A stretch of 64,000 bases of DNA from Psychroserpens sp. NJDZ02 (GTDB taxonomy: Bacteria; Bacteroidota; Bacteroidia; Flavobacteriales; Flavobacteriaceae). The position numbers and the translations under genes were made by a program. Positions 52,901 through 59,988 of the stretch are shown piece by piece (within the stretch, counting starts at the first letter, position 1; each line of letters starts with the position of its first letter). Under the pieces are notes generated by a model. It ran no database searches. It worked only from the letters and a program-made list of their open reading frames with translations, and was not told the origin of the DNA. Where the stretch lies: the NCBI RefSeq assembly GCF_004843725.1, contig NZ_CP039451.1, forward strand, positions 2,672,001 to 2,736,000, read 5' to 3'.

Positions 52901-54272
52901 TCAATATGATAAGTTGCCCAAAAAACGCAGCGTTCATCATCTTTTTTGATGCGCTGGAAGCGACGCCATCACGTTCTTTAGATGTCAATTTTTTCTTCTT
53001 ATAGAGTTGGGAAGCTATTAGGAAAACGGTGCTTTCTACAATAATTACAGCACCATCAACAATAATCCCGAAATCTATTGCGCCCAAACTCATTAGGTTT
53101 GCCCAAACATCAAAAACATTCATTAATATAAATGCGAATAATAAGGATAATGGAATCGTTGAAGCTACTATTAAACCACCTCGCCAATTTCCTAAAAGGA
53201 AAATAAGAACGAAAATTACTATTAAAGCACCTTCAATAAGATTGGTTGAGACGGTTGATGTGGTTTCTGCAATTAGTTTACTTCGGTCTAATAAGGGTTC
53301 GATGGTAACACCTTCTGGTAAGGACTTTTCAATTTGAGCAATTCGGGTTTTTACATTTTTAATTACTTTGTTTGAATTGGCACCATTTAGCATCATAACC
53401 ATTCCGCCAACCACTTCGCCATCGCCATCTTGCGTCATTGCACCATAACGGATTGCAGCACCATATTGAACTGTCGCAATGTCGCCAACGGTAATGGGAA
53501 TGTTGTTTAAATTCTTTATAGTAATACTTTTAATATCCTCCAAACTACGCACCAAGCCTTCTCCACGAATAAAATTAGCTTGATGGTTTTTTTCGATATA
53601 TGCACCACCTGTATTTTGGTTGTTGGCTTCCAAAGCTTCAAAAACATCGGTAATTGTTATTCCAATTGCCTTTAATTCGTTTGGGTCAACAGCAACTTCG
53701 TACTGCTTGATTTTACCACCAATGGCGTTAACTTCAACAACACCTTCTACCATTGCCATTTGGCGTTGGATAATCCAATCTTGCATCGTTCGCAAATCTG
53801 TAATGGAATATTTGTCTTTATATTCTGGATTTACTTTAAGTGTGTATTGGTAAATTTCTCCCAATCCCGAAGATATTGGACCCATTGTTGGTTTGCCAAA
53901 ACCATTTGGGATTTCTTCCTTGACTTCGTTTAATTTTTCAGACACTAATTGACGAGGTAAATATGTTCCCATAGCATCATCAAAAACTATGGTTACAACA
54001 GATAAGCCAAAGCGCGAAATAGAACGGATTTCCTTGACATCAGGCAAATTACTCATTGCAACTTCTACAGGATAGGTTACAAATTGCTCAATGTCCTCTG
54101 TTCCTAAATTTGGTGCTTGTGTAATGACTTGTACTTGATTGTTGGTAATGTCTGGAACAGCATCAATTGGTACTTGGGTCATACTCCAAATACCTGCTGC
54201 CACAATGGTTAGCGTTAGCAAACCAATAATGAATTTGTTATTGATTGAAAAATCAATGATTTTATTAATCAT
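49938..54272 (-). CDS. CzcA/CusA heavy-metal RND pump fused to TolC-family outer-membrane factor
   Basis: A 1444-residue fusion. Residues 1-1040 are an RND pump of the HME family: QVPIDAVPDITNNQVQVITQ at the N-terminus, GAIDFGIIVDGAVIIVE in helix 4 with the proton-relay acids, PLATVVIGGLLTSTLLTLFV near the end. Around 1040-1060, VTAMVAFLFLLPITGNAQQ looks like a signal peptide. Residues about 1060-1444 are a TolC/CzcC outer-membrane factor (LELEVKKAWSNAFQSKQNYN, ENYLKWKTSWLFYKE). The joint lies at the inner-membrane side, so cleavage after GNA would free the factor. First large gene of the metal operon. Confidence 0.93.
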   Translation of the reverse strand: MINKIIDFSINNKFIIGLLTLTIVAAGIWSMTQVPIDAVPDITNNQVQVITQAPNLGTEDIEQFVTYPVEVAMSNLPDVKEIRSISRFGLSVVTIVFDDAMGTYLPRQLVSEKLNEVKEEIPNGFGKPTMGPISSGLGEIYQYTLKVNPEYKDKYSITDLRTMQDWIIQRQMAMVEGVVEVNAIGGKIKQYEVAVDPNELKAIGITITDVFEALEANNQNTGGAYIEKNHQANFIRGEGLVRSLEDIKSITIKNLNNIPITVGDIATVQYGAAIRYGAMTQDGDGEVVGGMVMMLNGANSNKVIKNVKTRIAQIEKSLPEGVTIEPLLDRSKLIAETTSTVSTNLIEGALIVIFVLIFLLGNWRGGLIVASTIPLSLLFAFILMNVFDVWANLMSLGAIDFGIIVDGAVIIVESTVFLIASQLYKKKKLTSKERDGVASSASKKMMNAAFFGQLIILIVFLPILALEGIEGKMFKPMALTFIFAMIGAMVLCLTYVPMMSALILRAPKSDKKSYGDKFVHWVERKYQPLLEKSLSKGKLIISISVVLFGIALFTFSKMGGEFIPQLDEGDIAFHAILKPGSSLTETIETTTKVEQIIKAKFPEVEKIVSKIGVAEIPTDPMPMDLADVFVILKPKSEWTTVSTKDELIEEIKKAVEIIPGVNYEFTQPIEMRFNELLEGVREDIAIKIYGEDINILSQKAEEITKIIAGTEGIGDMKAEATTGLPQMTITYNRSKLAQYGLQINTLNQIVQSAFAGGTAGVIFEGEKRFDLVVRLNSQNRTDISDVQNLYINLPSGTQIPLREVADISYKAGPMQISRDNTNRRTYVGINVRGRDVKSLVTEIKSKLDANLELPSGYFIRYGGAFENLERASNRLQTVVPIALLLIFVLIYFALKSLPQTLMIYIAIPMATIGGVFALWLRDMPFSISAGVGFIVLFGVAVLNGLVMISGLNELKDEGVTNLKDRIIEGTKRRIRPIMLTAFTDVLGFLPMAISASAGAEVQRPLATVVIGGLLTSTLLTLFVLPILYHWVENKSFTFRPNKKVVTVTAMVAFLFLLPITGNAQQVNDTLPTVSMDEAVKISKENYPSLKQRQLEIEKQQQLKGTAYDFGTTQIFTGGEEINNGTGIYTTVGIGQSNIDVFGIAPKRKLQEQRILLAQKAFQLSELELELEVKKAWSNAFQSKQNYNLYAALDSIYTNFEKAVELNYEVEAISKLEYSAAKNQALQIQNKFLQTKSNYLIALQQLNLWLVSDEFYNVPDELDITNEIDINDFNAKEHPLYNLAQIQIDEAEANYKVAKAENLPKFNLQGGLQNVNGNSGFYTYQAGISIPFLSGTTKANIRTAKIDKQIAETNIQFRQNEVESKFIQAKENYLKWKTSWLFYKEQVLPLTKDQKTGALFAYKEGEIDYSAFTQLIKEAIQSEIEAQTALANYLESTFELQYFKN

Positions 54273-54301
54273 ATAAAAGGTGTTAATTCAGTTAAACATA
54301 T

Positions 54302-54322
54302 CATTTTGCGCGAAGCGCAAAA
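54302..54322. other. Hairpin before CzcA
   Basis: CATTTTGCGC, GAA, GCGCAAAAT, followed by shorter GCGAAGC/GCTTGC-like repeats; within 120 bp between DUF6660 and the pump gene. Possible mRNA processing or attenuation site. Confidence 0.35.
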
Positions 54323-54391
54323 TAAAAGCGAAGCAACGCTTGCATTAAAAAGCGTTACGTTTGGATATAGATATCCTTAAAAAAAACTGAA

Positions 54392-54703
54392 TTATGCCCT
54401 TGGTGGCTGTAAAATGGAAGTGGTAAAATCTTTTTCTGTACCGTTTAGGTGTAGAAAATCTTGAGTAGAAATAAGAGTTATATCGAGTGTTAAATCTGCA
54501 AAGTGCAAATATGTTGCGCTAATATGGCAACATTGGCAAATACAAAAAGGGGAACATAAATCTGAATCTTGGTGCTGATGGTCATTATCCATAGCTTGTG
54601 AGATTTCAGTTTTAACATCATTATCAGACACAACGTAATCTGCACAAGGTGTTAGATTAAGTGCGAAAATGTAAATTGACAATATGAATGCTAAATGTTT
54701 CAT
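54392..54703 (-). CDS. DUF6660 family exported Cys/His-rich protein
   Basis: A 103-residue protein with a signal peptide (ILSIYIFALNLTPCAD) and a Cys/His cluster DNDHQHQDSDLCSPFCICQCCH in two parts near 40-62, fit for metal binding. This matches DUF6660, found with Czc-type systems in Bacteroidota. It likely binds metal in the periplasm as a sensor or buffer. First in the operon; a -7 box lies only five bases before its ATG, so its message may be almost leaderless. Confidence 0.78.
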   Translation of the reverse strand: MKHLAFILSIYIFALNLTPCADYVVSDNDVKTEISQAMDNDHQHQDSDLCSPFCICQCCHISATYLHFADLTLDITLISTQDFLHLNGTEKDFTTSILQPPRA

Positions 54704-54708
54704 TGATG

Positions 54709-54716
54709 CAAATATA
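54709..54716 (-). promoter_or_regulatory. -7 box (TATATTTG) of the metal operon
   Basis: TATATTTG on the minus strand, five bases before the DUF6660 ATG. Transcription would begin at or just inside the start codon region, giving a leaderless or nearly leaderless mRNA. Confidence 0.4.
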
Positions 54717-54940
54717 TGAATTTATTAATGCAATGGTGTTGCAAAGATGTTCATTGGTTTGTTCGGATTTGTGCGGTGGGAAGAAACAGCTCTTTTATTT
54801 TTTAGAGCGTTGGCTTTTTTGAGCGTTGGGAAAAAATGAATGTGCTGTTTGCGCGTTGGCTTTTTTAGTTCAAATGTTTAATTTTAGCACGATTTCCGCA
54901 TTATGCACAACGTGTTTGTATATGGTTTGTTGCGTGGTTT

Positions 54941-54978
54941 AAGCAACTAATTTAGTAAATAATTACCGACCAAGAAAG
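54941..54978. repeat. Flavobacterial intergenic repeat, left half
   Basis: AAGCAACTAATTTAGTAAAT then AATTACCGACCAAGAAAG equals the left half of 58891-58972. The right half resumes at 56411 after the IS3 element. The 54720-54940 stretch is non-coding with GCGTTGG-type short repeats. Confidence 0.7.
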
Positions 54979-55012
54979 TGAAGTGCACCCAAATGTTTAG
55001 ACAAATTTATAA

Positions 55013-55855
55013 TTAATTTTGATAATAATTAGCTCGATATTCAATCGGGCTCATTCCATTTAAATTTTGTTTAATTCTCTCATTATTATAATATTTTATA
55101 TACACTTTAATCTCTTTTTTTAACTGAGATATCGACTTATATTTATTTATATAAAACAATTCAGATTTTAGAATACCGAAGAAATTTTCTATCACAGCGT
55201 TATCTAAACAATTTCCTTTACGAGACATGCTCTGAGTAATTCCTTTTTCTGTTAATAATCTTCGATACTGTTTCATTTGATACTGCCATCCTTGATCTGA
55301 ATGTAATATTAAATTTGTTTGATCTGGTATTTTCTTAAAAGACTTTTTCAGCATAATAGTTACTTGTTTAAAATCAGGTTTTTCAGATAATTGATAACTT
55401 ATTATTTCTCTATTAAAGAGGTCAATTATTGGAGATAGATATAGTTTTTTTCCTAAAACTTTAAATTCTGTAATATCGGTAGCCCATTTTTTATTTGGCC
55501 TAATAGCTTTAAAATTTCGTTGTAATATATTAGGAGCTGTTTCTCCTATTTGCCCTTTATAAGACTTGTATCTTTTAGCTCTGACTAAACTTTTCAAACC
55601 TAATTCACGCATTAACTTGAGTACTGTTTTATGATTTATTAGAGTGCCTATTTTGTTGATTTCTAAAGAGATTCTTCTATAGCCTTATCTTCCTTTGTGA
55701 CGATGATATATTTGATGAATCAATAGTTTTATCTCTTTATATTTATCAACTAAAAGCCTTCTTTTATGATGATAATAATAACTACTTCTTGCCATGTTCG
55801 TATGATATAATAAAATGACTAAATCATACTTATGCCTTAATTCTGTTATGGCTTT
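55013..55855 (-). pseudogene. IS3 transposase OrfB (integrase), nonsense mutation
   Basis: OrfB in the -1 frame relative to OrfA starts near KAITELRHKYDLVILLYH and runs to 55013. A TAA at 55685-55687 interrupts it: KGR, stop, GYRRISLE where the family has a Tyr. The rest keeps the DDE triad: WATDITEFKV, LHSDQGWQYQ and CLDNAVIENFFGILKSE. If the mutation is real the IS cannot move alone. Confidence 0.85.
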
Positions 55856-56367
55856 TGCTTTTTGTTTTGCTCTTGTTGAATTAAGGCCTGTAACTTTTTT
55901 AGCAAGTCCAGTTCTGCGCGTAATGATTCATTTTCTAATAAAAGTTCCTCTTCTCTTGTTAAAGGTTTATTAGACTTTTTTTTAGCCCTCTTAAATTGCA
56001 TAGATTTTGGTTTACCTCTAGGTTTAATGTTTAAGCCTACAATACCCTCTTTTTTATAATTACGTTGCCACTTCATAATTACAGATTTAGTAGGAATATT
56101 AAATTCTAAACAAGCTTGACTGAAAGATAATGAATCTTTGTCAATAGCTTTTAAAACTTTAAGTTTAAAAGGAATGCTATACACTTTGGTTTTTCTTGGT
56201 AATAGTGCTTTTTTACCATATTTTTCATAAAATCGAATCCAATCATGAAGGGTTGTATGATGACAACCATATGACTTAGACACATCTTCAACTGTTTGGT
56301 GATTTTTTAAAACTTGCTTTACACATCGAAGTTTAAATGCGTAATCATACTTGACTTTTCTTCCCAT
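55846..56367 (-). CDS. IS3-family transposase OrfA
   Basis: A 173-residue OrfA of the IS150 type with two helix-turn-helix motifs (TVEDVSKSYGCHHTTLHDWIRF and SFSQACLEFNIPTKSVIMKW, each in under 25 residues) and a C-terminal leucine-zipper coiled coil (LENESLRAELDLLKKLQAL). An A-rich stretch near its end (CAAAACAAAAAGC) is a fitting site for the -1 frameshift that makes the OrfAB fusion. Confidence 0.92.
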   Translation of the reverse strand: MGRKVKYDYAFKLRCVKQVLKNHQTVEDVSKSYGCHHTTLHDWIRFYEKYGKKALLPRKTKVYSIPFKLKVLKAIDKDSLSFSQACLEFNIPTKSVIMKWQRNYKKEGIVGLNIKPRGKPKSMQFKRAKKKSNKPLTREEELLLENESLRAELDLLKKLQALIQQEQNKKQKP

Positions 56368-56410
56368 AATAATACCCTCAAATAGTGTCTAACTTTTTGG
56401 GAGCAGTTCA

Positions 56411-56455
56411 AAGTCCGCGAGGACTTTCGTAAGTTGGTGAGAAGCCAGCAATAAA
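56411..56455. repeat. Flavobacterial intergenic repeat, right half
   Basis: AAGTCCGCGAGGACTTTCGT, AAGTTGGTGAGAAGCCAGCA then ATAAATTA: matches 58925-58972. The group II intron copy 2 follows 13 bp later. Confidence 0.7.
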
Positions 56456-56468
56456 TTATATACGGTGT

Positions 56469-57064
56469 GTGTGCCCAGCATGGGCATCTTTTTATTTACG
56501 GAAAGGTAAATAATTAATCTAGAGGGTGCAAGTCCCTTATGCGCAGGAGTAACGTCTTGAAGCATTAGTAAGTCGCAAGGGTGGTAATCGCGAGGTTACA
56601 TCTGAAGGAAGCGAGACTACAAAACTCGGTACTGACGAACAGAAATCGTATACAGAGGCATAGTTATTCGGGTAAGCAAGCACATCATTGTAACGCCCAA
56701 ACAGTAACAAAAGGGTAACTATGTAGATACGGCAGTGATTGAGTGAAAGAGGATGCCATTACCTGGGGAGGTCTCCAAAGTTACGAGTTGACTATATGGA
56801 GAAGTCAGCAGAAGTCATAGTACTTACAGGAAACGAGTTGAGGCAATACCTCAGAAGGTCTCACAAGTAAGGAAGGACTGAACGTAATTCTCTTCAAAAT
56901 TCGCATAGGAGCACTAGTGGTAGCCTATGCCTAAATTAGAAGATAGTGCCAAGGGTGAAAAGAGCTTTGGCGTGATGATTTACGAACCGCCGTATACGAG
57001 ACCCGTATGTACGGTGGTGTGAGAGGCGCACTCCGGCTATTTTAGTCGGAGCCGTCTACTCGAT
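56469..57064 (+). mobile_element. ORF-less group II intron (596 bp)
   Basis: Starts GTGTGCCCAGCATGGGCAT and ends CTACTCGAT as does copy 1, and is nearly identical to it in domains I-III, V and VI. Domain IV is about 110 bases with its own stems (GCATAGG/CCTATGC, GCCAA/TTGGC) and no reverse-transcriptase gene; its sequence is not a remnant of copy 1. Differences from copy 1 in two stems are compensatory (44007-44022 versus 56584-56599), which argues for a functional ribozyme. Confidence 0.85.
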
Positions 57065-57107
57065 TACCACACGTTTACATTATATTGACAAATTAAATTT
57101 CCTTCAT

Positions 57108-57629
57108 TTATTCATATGTACCTTTGTAACTTCCTGTTATAATTTCTCCATCTGGTCGTGTAAATTCAAAATCTAGATCTATTTCATCTATCGATATAGA
57201 TTTAATATTTACAGAACTAGAAATAGCTATGTTACTAACTCTTGGGTCATTATGTCTTAGAATTGTATTTCCTGCAAGAATTGAAAAATTCTCAAAATCT
57301 GCATTTTCACGTATCGAGTACTCGGGAACAGGTGTTATAGTTCCTTCTATTACGTTAGTTCCTTCAAATGCAAAATAAAAATAATTTACACCTCCCCATT
57401 TTGGAGTTGTTCTAGATGGGTTTACATTTGACAAAACTATAGCGATTTTAGAAGATTCATTATCTATAATATTAAAATCTTTTATAAAAGCTTTATCTAC
57501 AGAATAAAATGAGCCCTTATAGTTAAATCCATTTCCAGTTTGAATTATAGGTTCAGTGTCTTTATCTTCAGAACAAGAGCTAAACAATATTGCTATTGAA
57601 AGAACTATAATTAATTTTAATTTATTCAT
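57108..57629 (-). CDS. Hypothetical lipoprotein
   Basis: A 173-residue lipoprotein (LFSSCSEDK, Cys near residue 19). The mature part is beta-rich (FNYKGSFYSVDKAFIKDF, VNYFYFAFEGTNV, RPDGEIITGSYKGTYE), similar in plan to small immunoglobulin-like or lipocalin-like Bacteroidota lipoproteins. No family recognised. It is followed, at its 3' side, by the intron copy. Confidence 0.6.
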   Translation of the reverse strand: MNKLKLIIVLSIAILFSSCSEDKDTEPIIQTGNGFNYKGSFYSVDKAFIKDFNIIDNESSKIAIVLSNVNPSRTTPKWGGVNYFYFAFEGTNVIEGTITPVPEYSIRENADFENFSILAGNTILRHNDPRVSNIAISSSVNIKSISIDEIDLDFEFTRPDGEIITGSYKGTYE

Positions 57630-57829
57630 TTGTTTTTTAATTTATTCGATTTTTGTTATAAATAATATTTTTTCAGAATTGTTTTTTTAATGATTATATT
57701 CAATAACTATACCAGTTCTATTTTTCTTTAGATATTTTATGTGTGGTAACGTCTCTGTATATGAGCAGTGCGGAGGAAGAAAGACGATAGTGTCTTGTCC
57801 TGAAATATGAATACAGGTTAAAATTGAAT

Positions 57830-58035
57830 TAAGCTGATAATTTATATACCATATTAGGTGTTGTATAATCTAACATCGCTTTATAAATTAATTAAATTTT
57901 TTGCTGCTCTCTATGCGCGTGTCTCGTTGTCAAAGGTTTGGTCTAAGTAGAACTCATCTTTTAAGATGCCATTTATACGTTCAGCCATGGCATTTTCATA
58001 ACAATGATTGTCTTCTGTTATGCTGATATTTATCT
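57830..58035 (-). pseudogene. IS3-family OrfB C-terminal fragment
   Basis: The fragment reads SITEDNHCYENAMAERINGI, LKDEFYLDQTFDN, stop, RAAKNLINL, stop, and after a frameshift LDYTTPNMVYKLSA. This is the end of an IS3 transposase of another subgroup than 54979-56410. The remaining sequence of 57630-58205 shows only intergenic repeats. Confidence 0.8.
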
Positions 58036-58064
58036 TTTTGTTTTTTGAACTGTCTGTTTGTTGC

Positions 58065-58104
58065 CGACAGCTATGTGTATTTGTTGCGTGGATTAAGTTA
58101 CTAA
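58065..58104. repeat. Flavobacterial intergenic repeat, partial copy
   Basis: TTGTTGCGTGGATTAAGTTA and CTAACTTAGTAAATAA match the left part of the repeat at 54926-54963. Confidence 0.5.
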
Positions 58105-58205
58105 CTTAGTAAATAAAACCCGGGTTATTGGTGAAACCGAAGGATTTCCTAAACAAGCTAAAATTAACAATAAATGATATACTGTTTTTTGTAGTCGTGT
58201 TTTTT

Positions 58206-58844
58206 TTATGGATATTCAAAACCAAAGCTAAATTCAATTAGGTAACCATTCTTAAATACATAATTGGCATAGTAAATCGGCATATTATATTTTTTAAGGA
58301 ATTCAGAATTTTGAAAATCGTCAATTTTGTAATGAAACATAGTCGTTCCATTTTCAGTTATTATTTTAGGTTCTCCTTTTATTGATCTAACCTCTCCAGA
58401 AGTCATTCCAAGTTTTATTCCGCTTTCAGTTTTGAATTCTTTGTCGTTTGTAACCTGTTCTTTTCTGTTTTTATTCTCGTTGTAATTCACTTTAAATTCA
58501 GAAAATTCTTTAGCTGTATTTCCTGGATGAAAATAAAATGTCAAACGTTGTTTCCTATCGATTGAAGTAACACTAGAGTTTGGAAGTCCTTTAAAAATCA
58601 GTTTTTCCATGACATCTTTTCCAAGATATTTGTTTACGTTATCAGAATTATTAATACTGATTTCTCCAATTAAAGTATCAGGTTTAAATTTAGGTTTAAG
58701 TGAATCGGGTAATTTTAAATAGTCGTCACGAACATTTTTTTCAGGATTTGGAATAATTTCACGTTGACCTTGATTTGTGGCTGAATTATTACAACTTACT
58801 AAAAATAGAGTAAGACTAAATGTTATTATTATAATTTGTTTCAT
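58206..58844 (-). CDS. Hypothetical lipoprotein with BamE/SmpA-like motif
   Basis: A 212-residue lipoprotein (LFLVSCNNS, Cys near residue 18). The C-terminal half has IKLGMTSGEVRSIKGEPKII, the characteristic GMT-x-x-EV...G-x-P of BamE/SmpA-like small domains, then FHYKID and strands to the end. The N-terminal half is unassigned. Function unknown; not a core BamE by length or context. Confidence 0.65.
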   Translation of the reverse strand: MKQIIIITFSLTLFLVSCNNSATNQGQREIIPNPEKNVRDDYLKLPDSLKPKFKPDTLIGEISINNSDNVNKYLGKDVMEKLIFKGLPNSSVTSIDRKQRLTFYFHPGNTAKEFSEFKVNYNENKNRKEQVTNDKEFKTESGIKLGMTSGEVRSIKGEPKIITENGTTMFHYKIDDFQNSEFLKKYNMPIYYANYVFKNGYLIEFSFGFEYP

Positions 58845-58890
58845 GAGTGTCTTGGCATTTTGAACAACGTTGTTGTAGATGTCTGTTTTA

Positions 58891-58972
58891 AGCTACTAAT
58901 TTAGTAAATAATTACCGACCAAGAAAGTCTGTGAGGATTTTGGTAAGTGGACGAGATATCGGCAATAAATTA
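58891..58972. repeat. Flavobacterial intergenic repeat, intact copy
   Basis: AGCTACTAATTTAGTAAATA, ATTACCGACCAAGAAAGTCT, GTGAGGATTTTGGTAAGTGG, ACGAGATATCGGCAATAAAT. The full-length reference for copies at 42373, 54941/56411 and 58065. The region 58845-59187 has no convincing gene. Confidence 0.7.
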
Positions 58973-59187
58973 GGTCAAAATTTGTTGTCAAAAAAGAAGG
59001 TCTGTTTTATTTGTGTCCCTTATGTTTATTGTTACGGTTGGGAAACTAGTAGTGTTATTAAATATTTTTTTAGAAGTAAATTAGAAACAAGTAAATACAC
59101 GACTAGCTTTGGGTTGGGTCAGAGAGGAGAGGGGTTTGTTTTTGAAAAAGGAGTAACAATTACAACTTTTGTAGGGGCTGTGTTGCT

Positions 59188-59859
59188 TTAAACCTTAGCT
59201 TTAATTTGTTCATTTGAATATTCTATTCTACATTTTTTTTTGTCAATAATCGCCTCTAGTTCAAAGTCTGAAGAAAAAGCTTTATCGTCCATAGGGTACC
59301 AACCTTTAATGTTTTTATTTATCAGAACAAAAAGACCAGTTTCTGTTCCAACAGCACAAAATTTATCAAATCCACCGTCATAAACTGACAATCCAAAGGT
59401 TTTGTTTAAATAATCAAAGTCCTTTTTAATATTGGTTGTGGGTATACCAATTTCAGAGATTTCTAAGAAGCTATTTTGATTAAATGCTTTAGATGATTTG
59501 TTATTCAGATTTTTTCGAGCAATTAATTCAACAATATTATGATCTATATCATAAAAGTATACTGCTTTAGCATTCCAATTTTGGAAATATTGAATCTCAG
59601 TTTTATTCATTTTTAACACGTCAACTCTTTCTTTTAACCAATTGAGTGCCTCTTTTTCTTTATTTGAAGGAATGTTAATAGCAAAATGATATGGTGTTGT
59701 AATTGTAGTTCTTTTTACTATTTTCAAATTAGACTGGCCAATGTCAAATACAACAAATGTCTTAGAGTCATCTAATATCTTCAAACCTAAAACTTCTGAG
59801 TAAAATTGTTTTTGTTCTGTGAGTCGATTTGTGAAAATTATCAATTCTTGTATTTTCAT
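59188..59859 (-). CDS. VOC family protein, two-module
   Basis: A 223-residue protein with two VOC modules. First: IQELIIFTNRLTEQKQFYSE, VLGLKI, then AVYFYDIDHNIVELIARK with the metal-type Glu. Second: LEISEIGIPTTNIKKDFDYL, ending with a shortened strand set. Looks like glyoxalase-type or dioxygenase-like proteins without a known substrate. It stands alone. Confidence 0.82.
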   Translation of the reverse strand: MKIQELIIFTNRLTEQKQFYSEVLGLKILDDSKTFVVFDIGQSNLKIVKRTTITTPYHFAINIPSNKEKEALNWLKERVDVLKMNKTEIQYFQNWNAKAVYFYDIDHNIVELIARKNLNNKSSKAFNQNSFLEISEIGIPTTNIKKDFDYLNKTFGLSVYDGGFDKFCAVGTETGLFVLINKNIKGWYPMDDKAFSSDFELEAIIDKKKCRIEYSNEQIKAKV

Positions 59860-59988
59860 AATTATAATAAGATAGGATAAAGCGAATATAATCCTATTTC
59901 AATAAATTATATTTGAAGAGTAACGACGTTATAAATAAAGTATAACCCAAAAATGCTTTTTAAAAGAATTAAACAACAATATAGCGAG

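Larger units (their letters stand above)
54979..56410 (-). mobile_element. IS3-family (IS150-type) insertion sequence, 1432 bp
   Basis: Imperfect 25-bp terminal inverted repeats: TGAAGTGCACCCAAATG with TTTAGACA at the left, and TGAACTGCTCCCAAAAAG with TTAGACA (complement of the right end). It is flanked by a 3-bp direct repeat AAG (54976-54978 and 56411-56413). Removing it restores the intergenic repeat exactly as found at 58921. It has orfA and orfB; orfB has a premature stop. Confidence 0.92.

Noticed and set aside
54941..58972. Integron attC sites
   Set aside because: The gap repeats have the look of cassette borders, but I could not find GTTRRRY/RYYYAAC cores in the right places and no integrase is present. 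Kept as an unnamed repeat family.
58931..59191. 86-codon frame downstream of the hypothetical lipoprotein
   Set aside because: It begins inside the intergenic repeat and has Cys/Tyr/Phe/Gly-rich random composition with no recognisable family.
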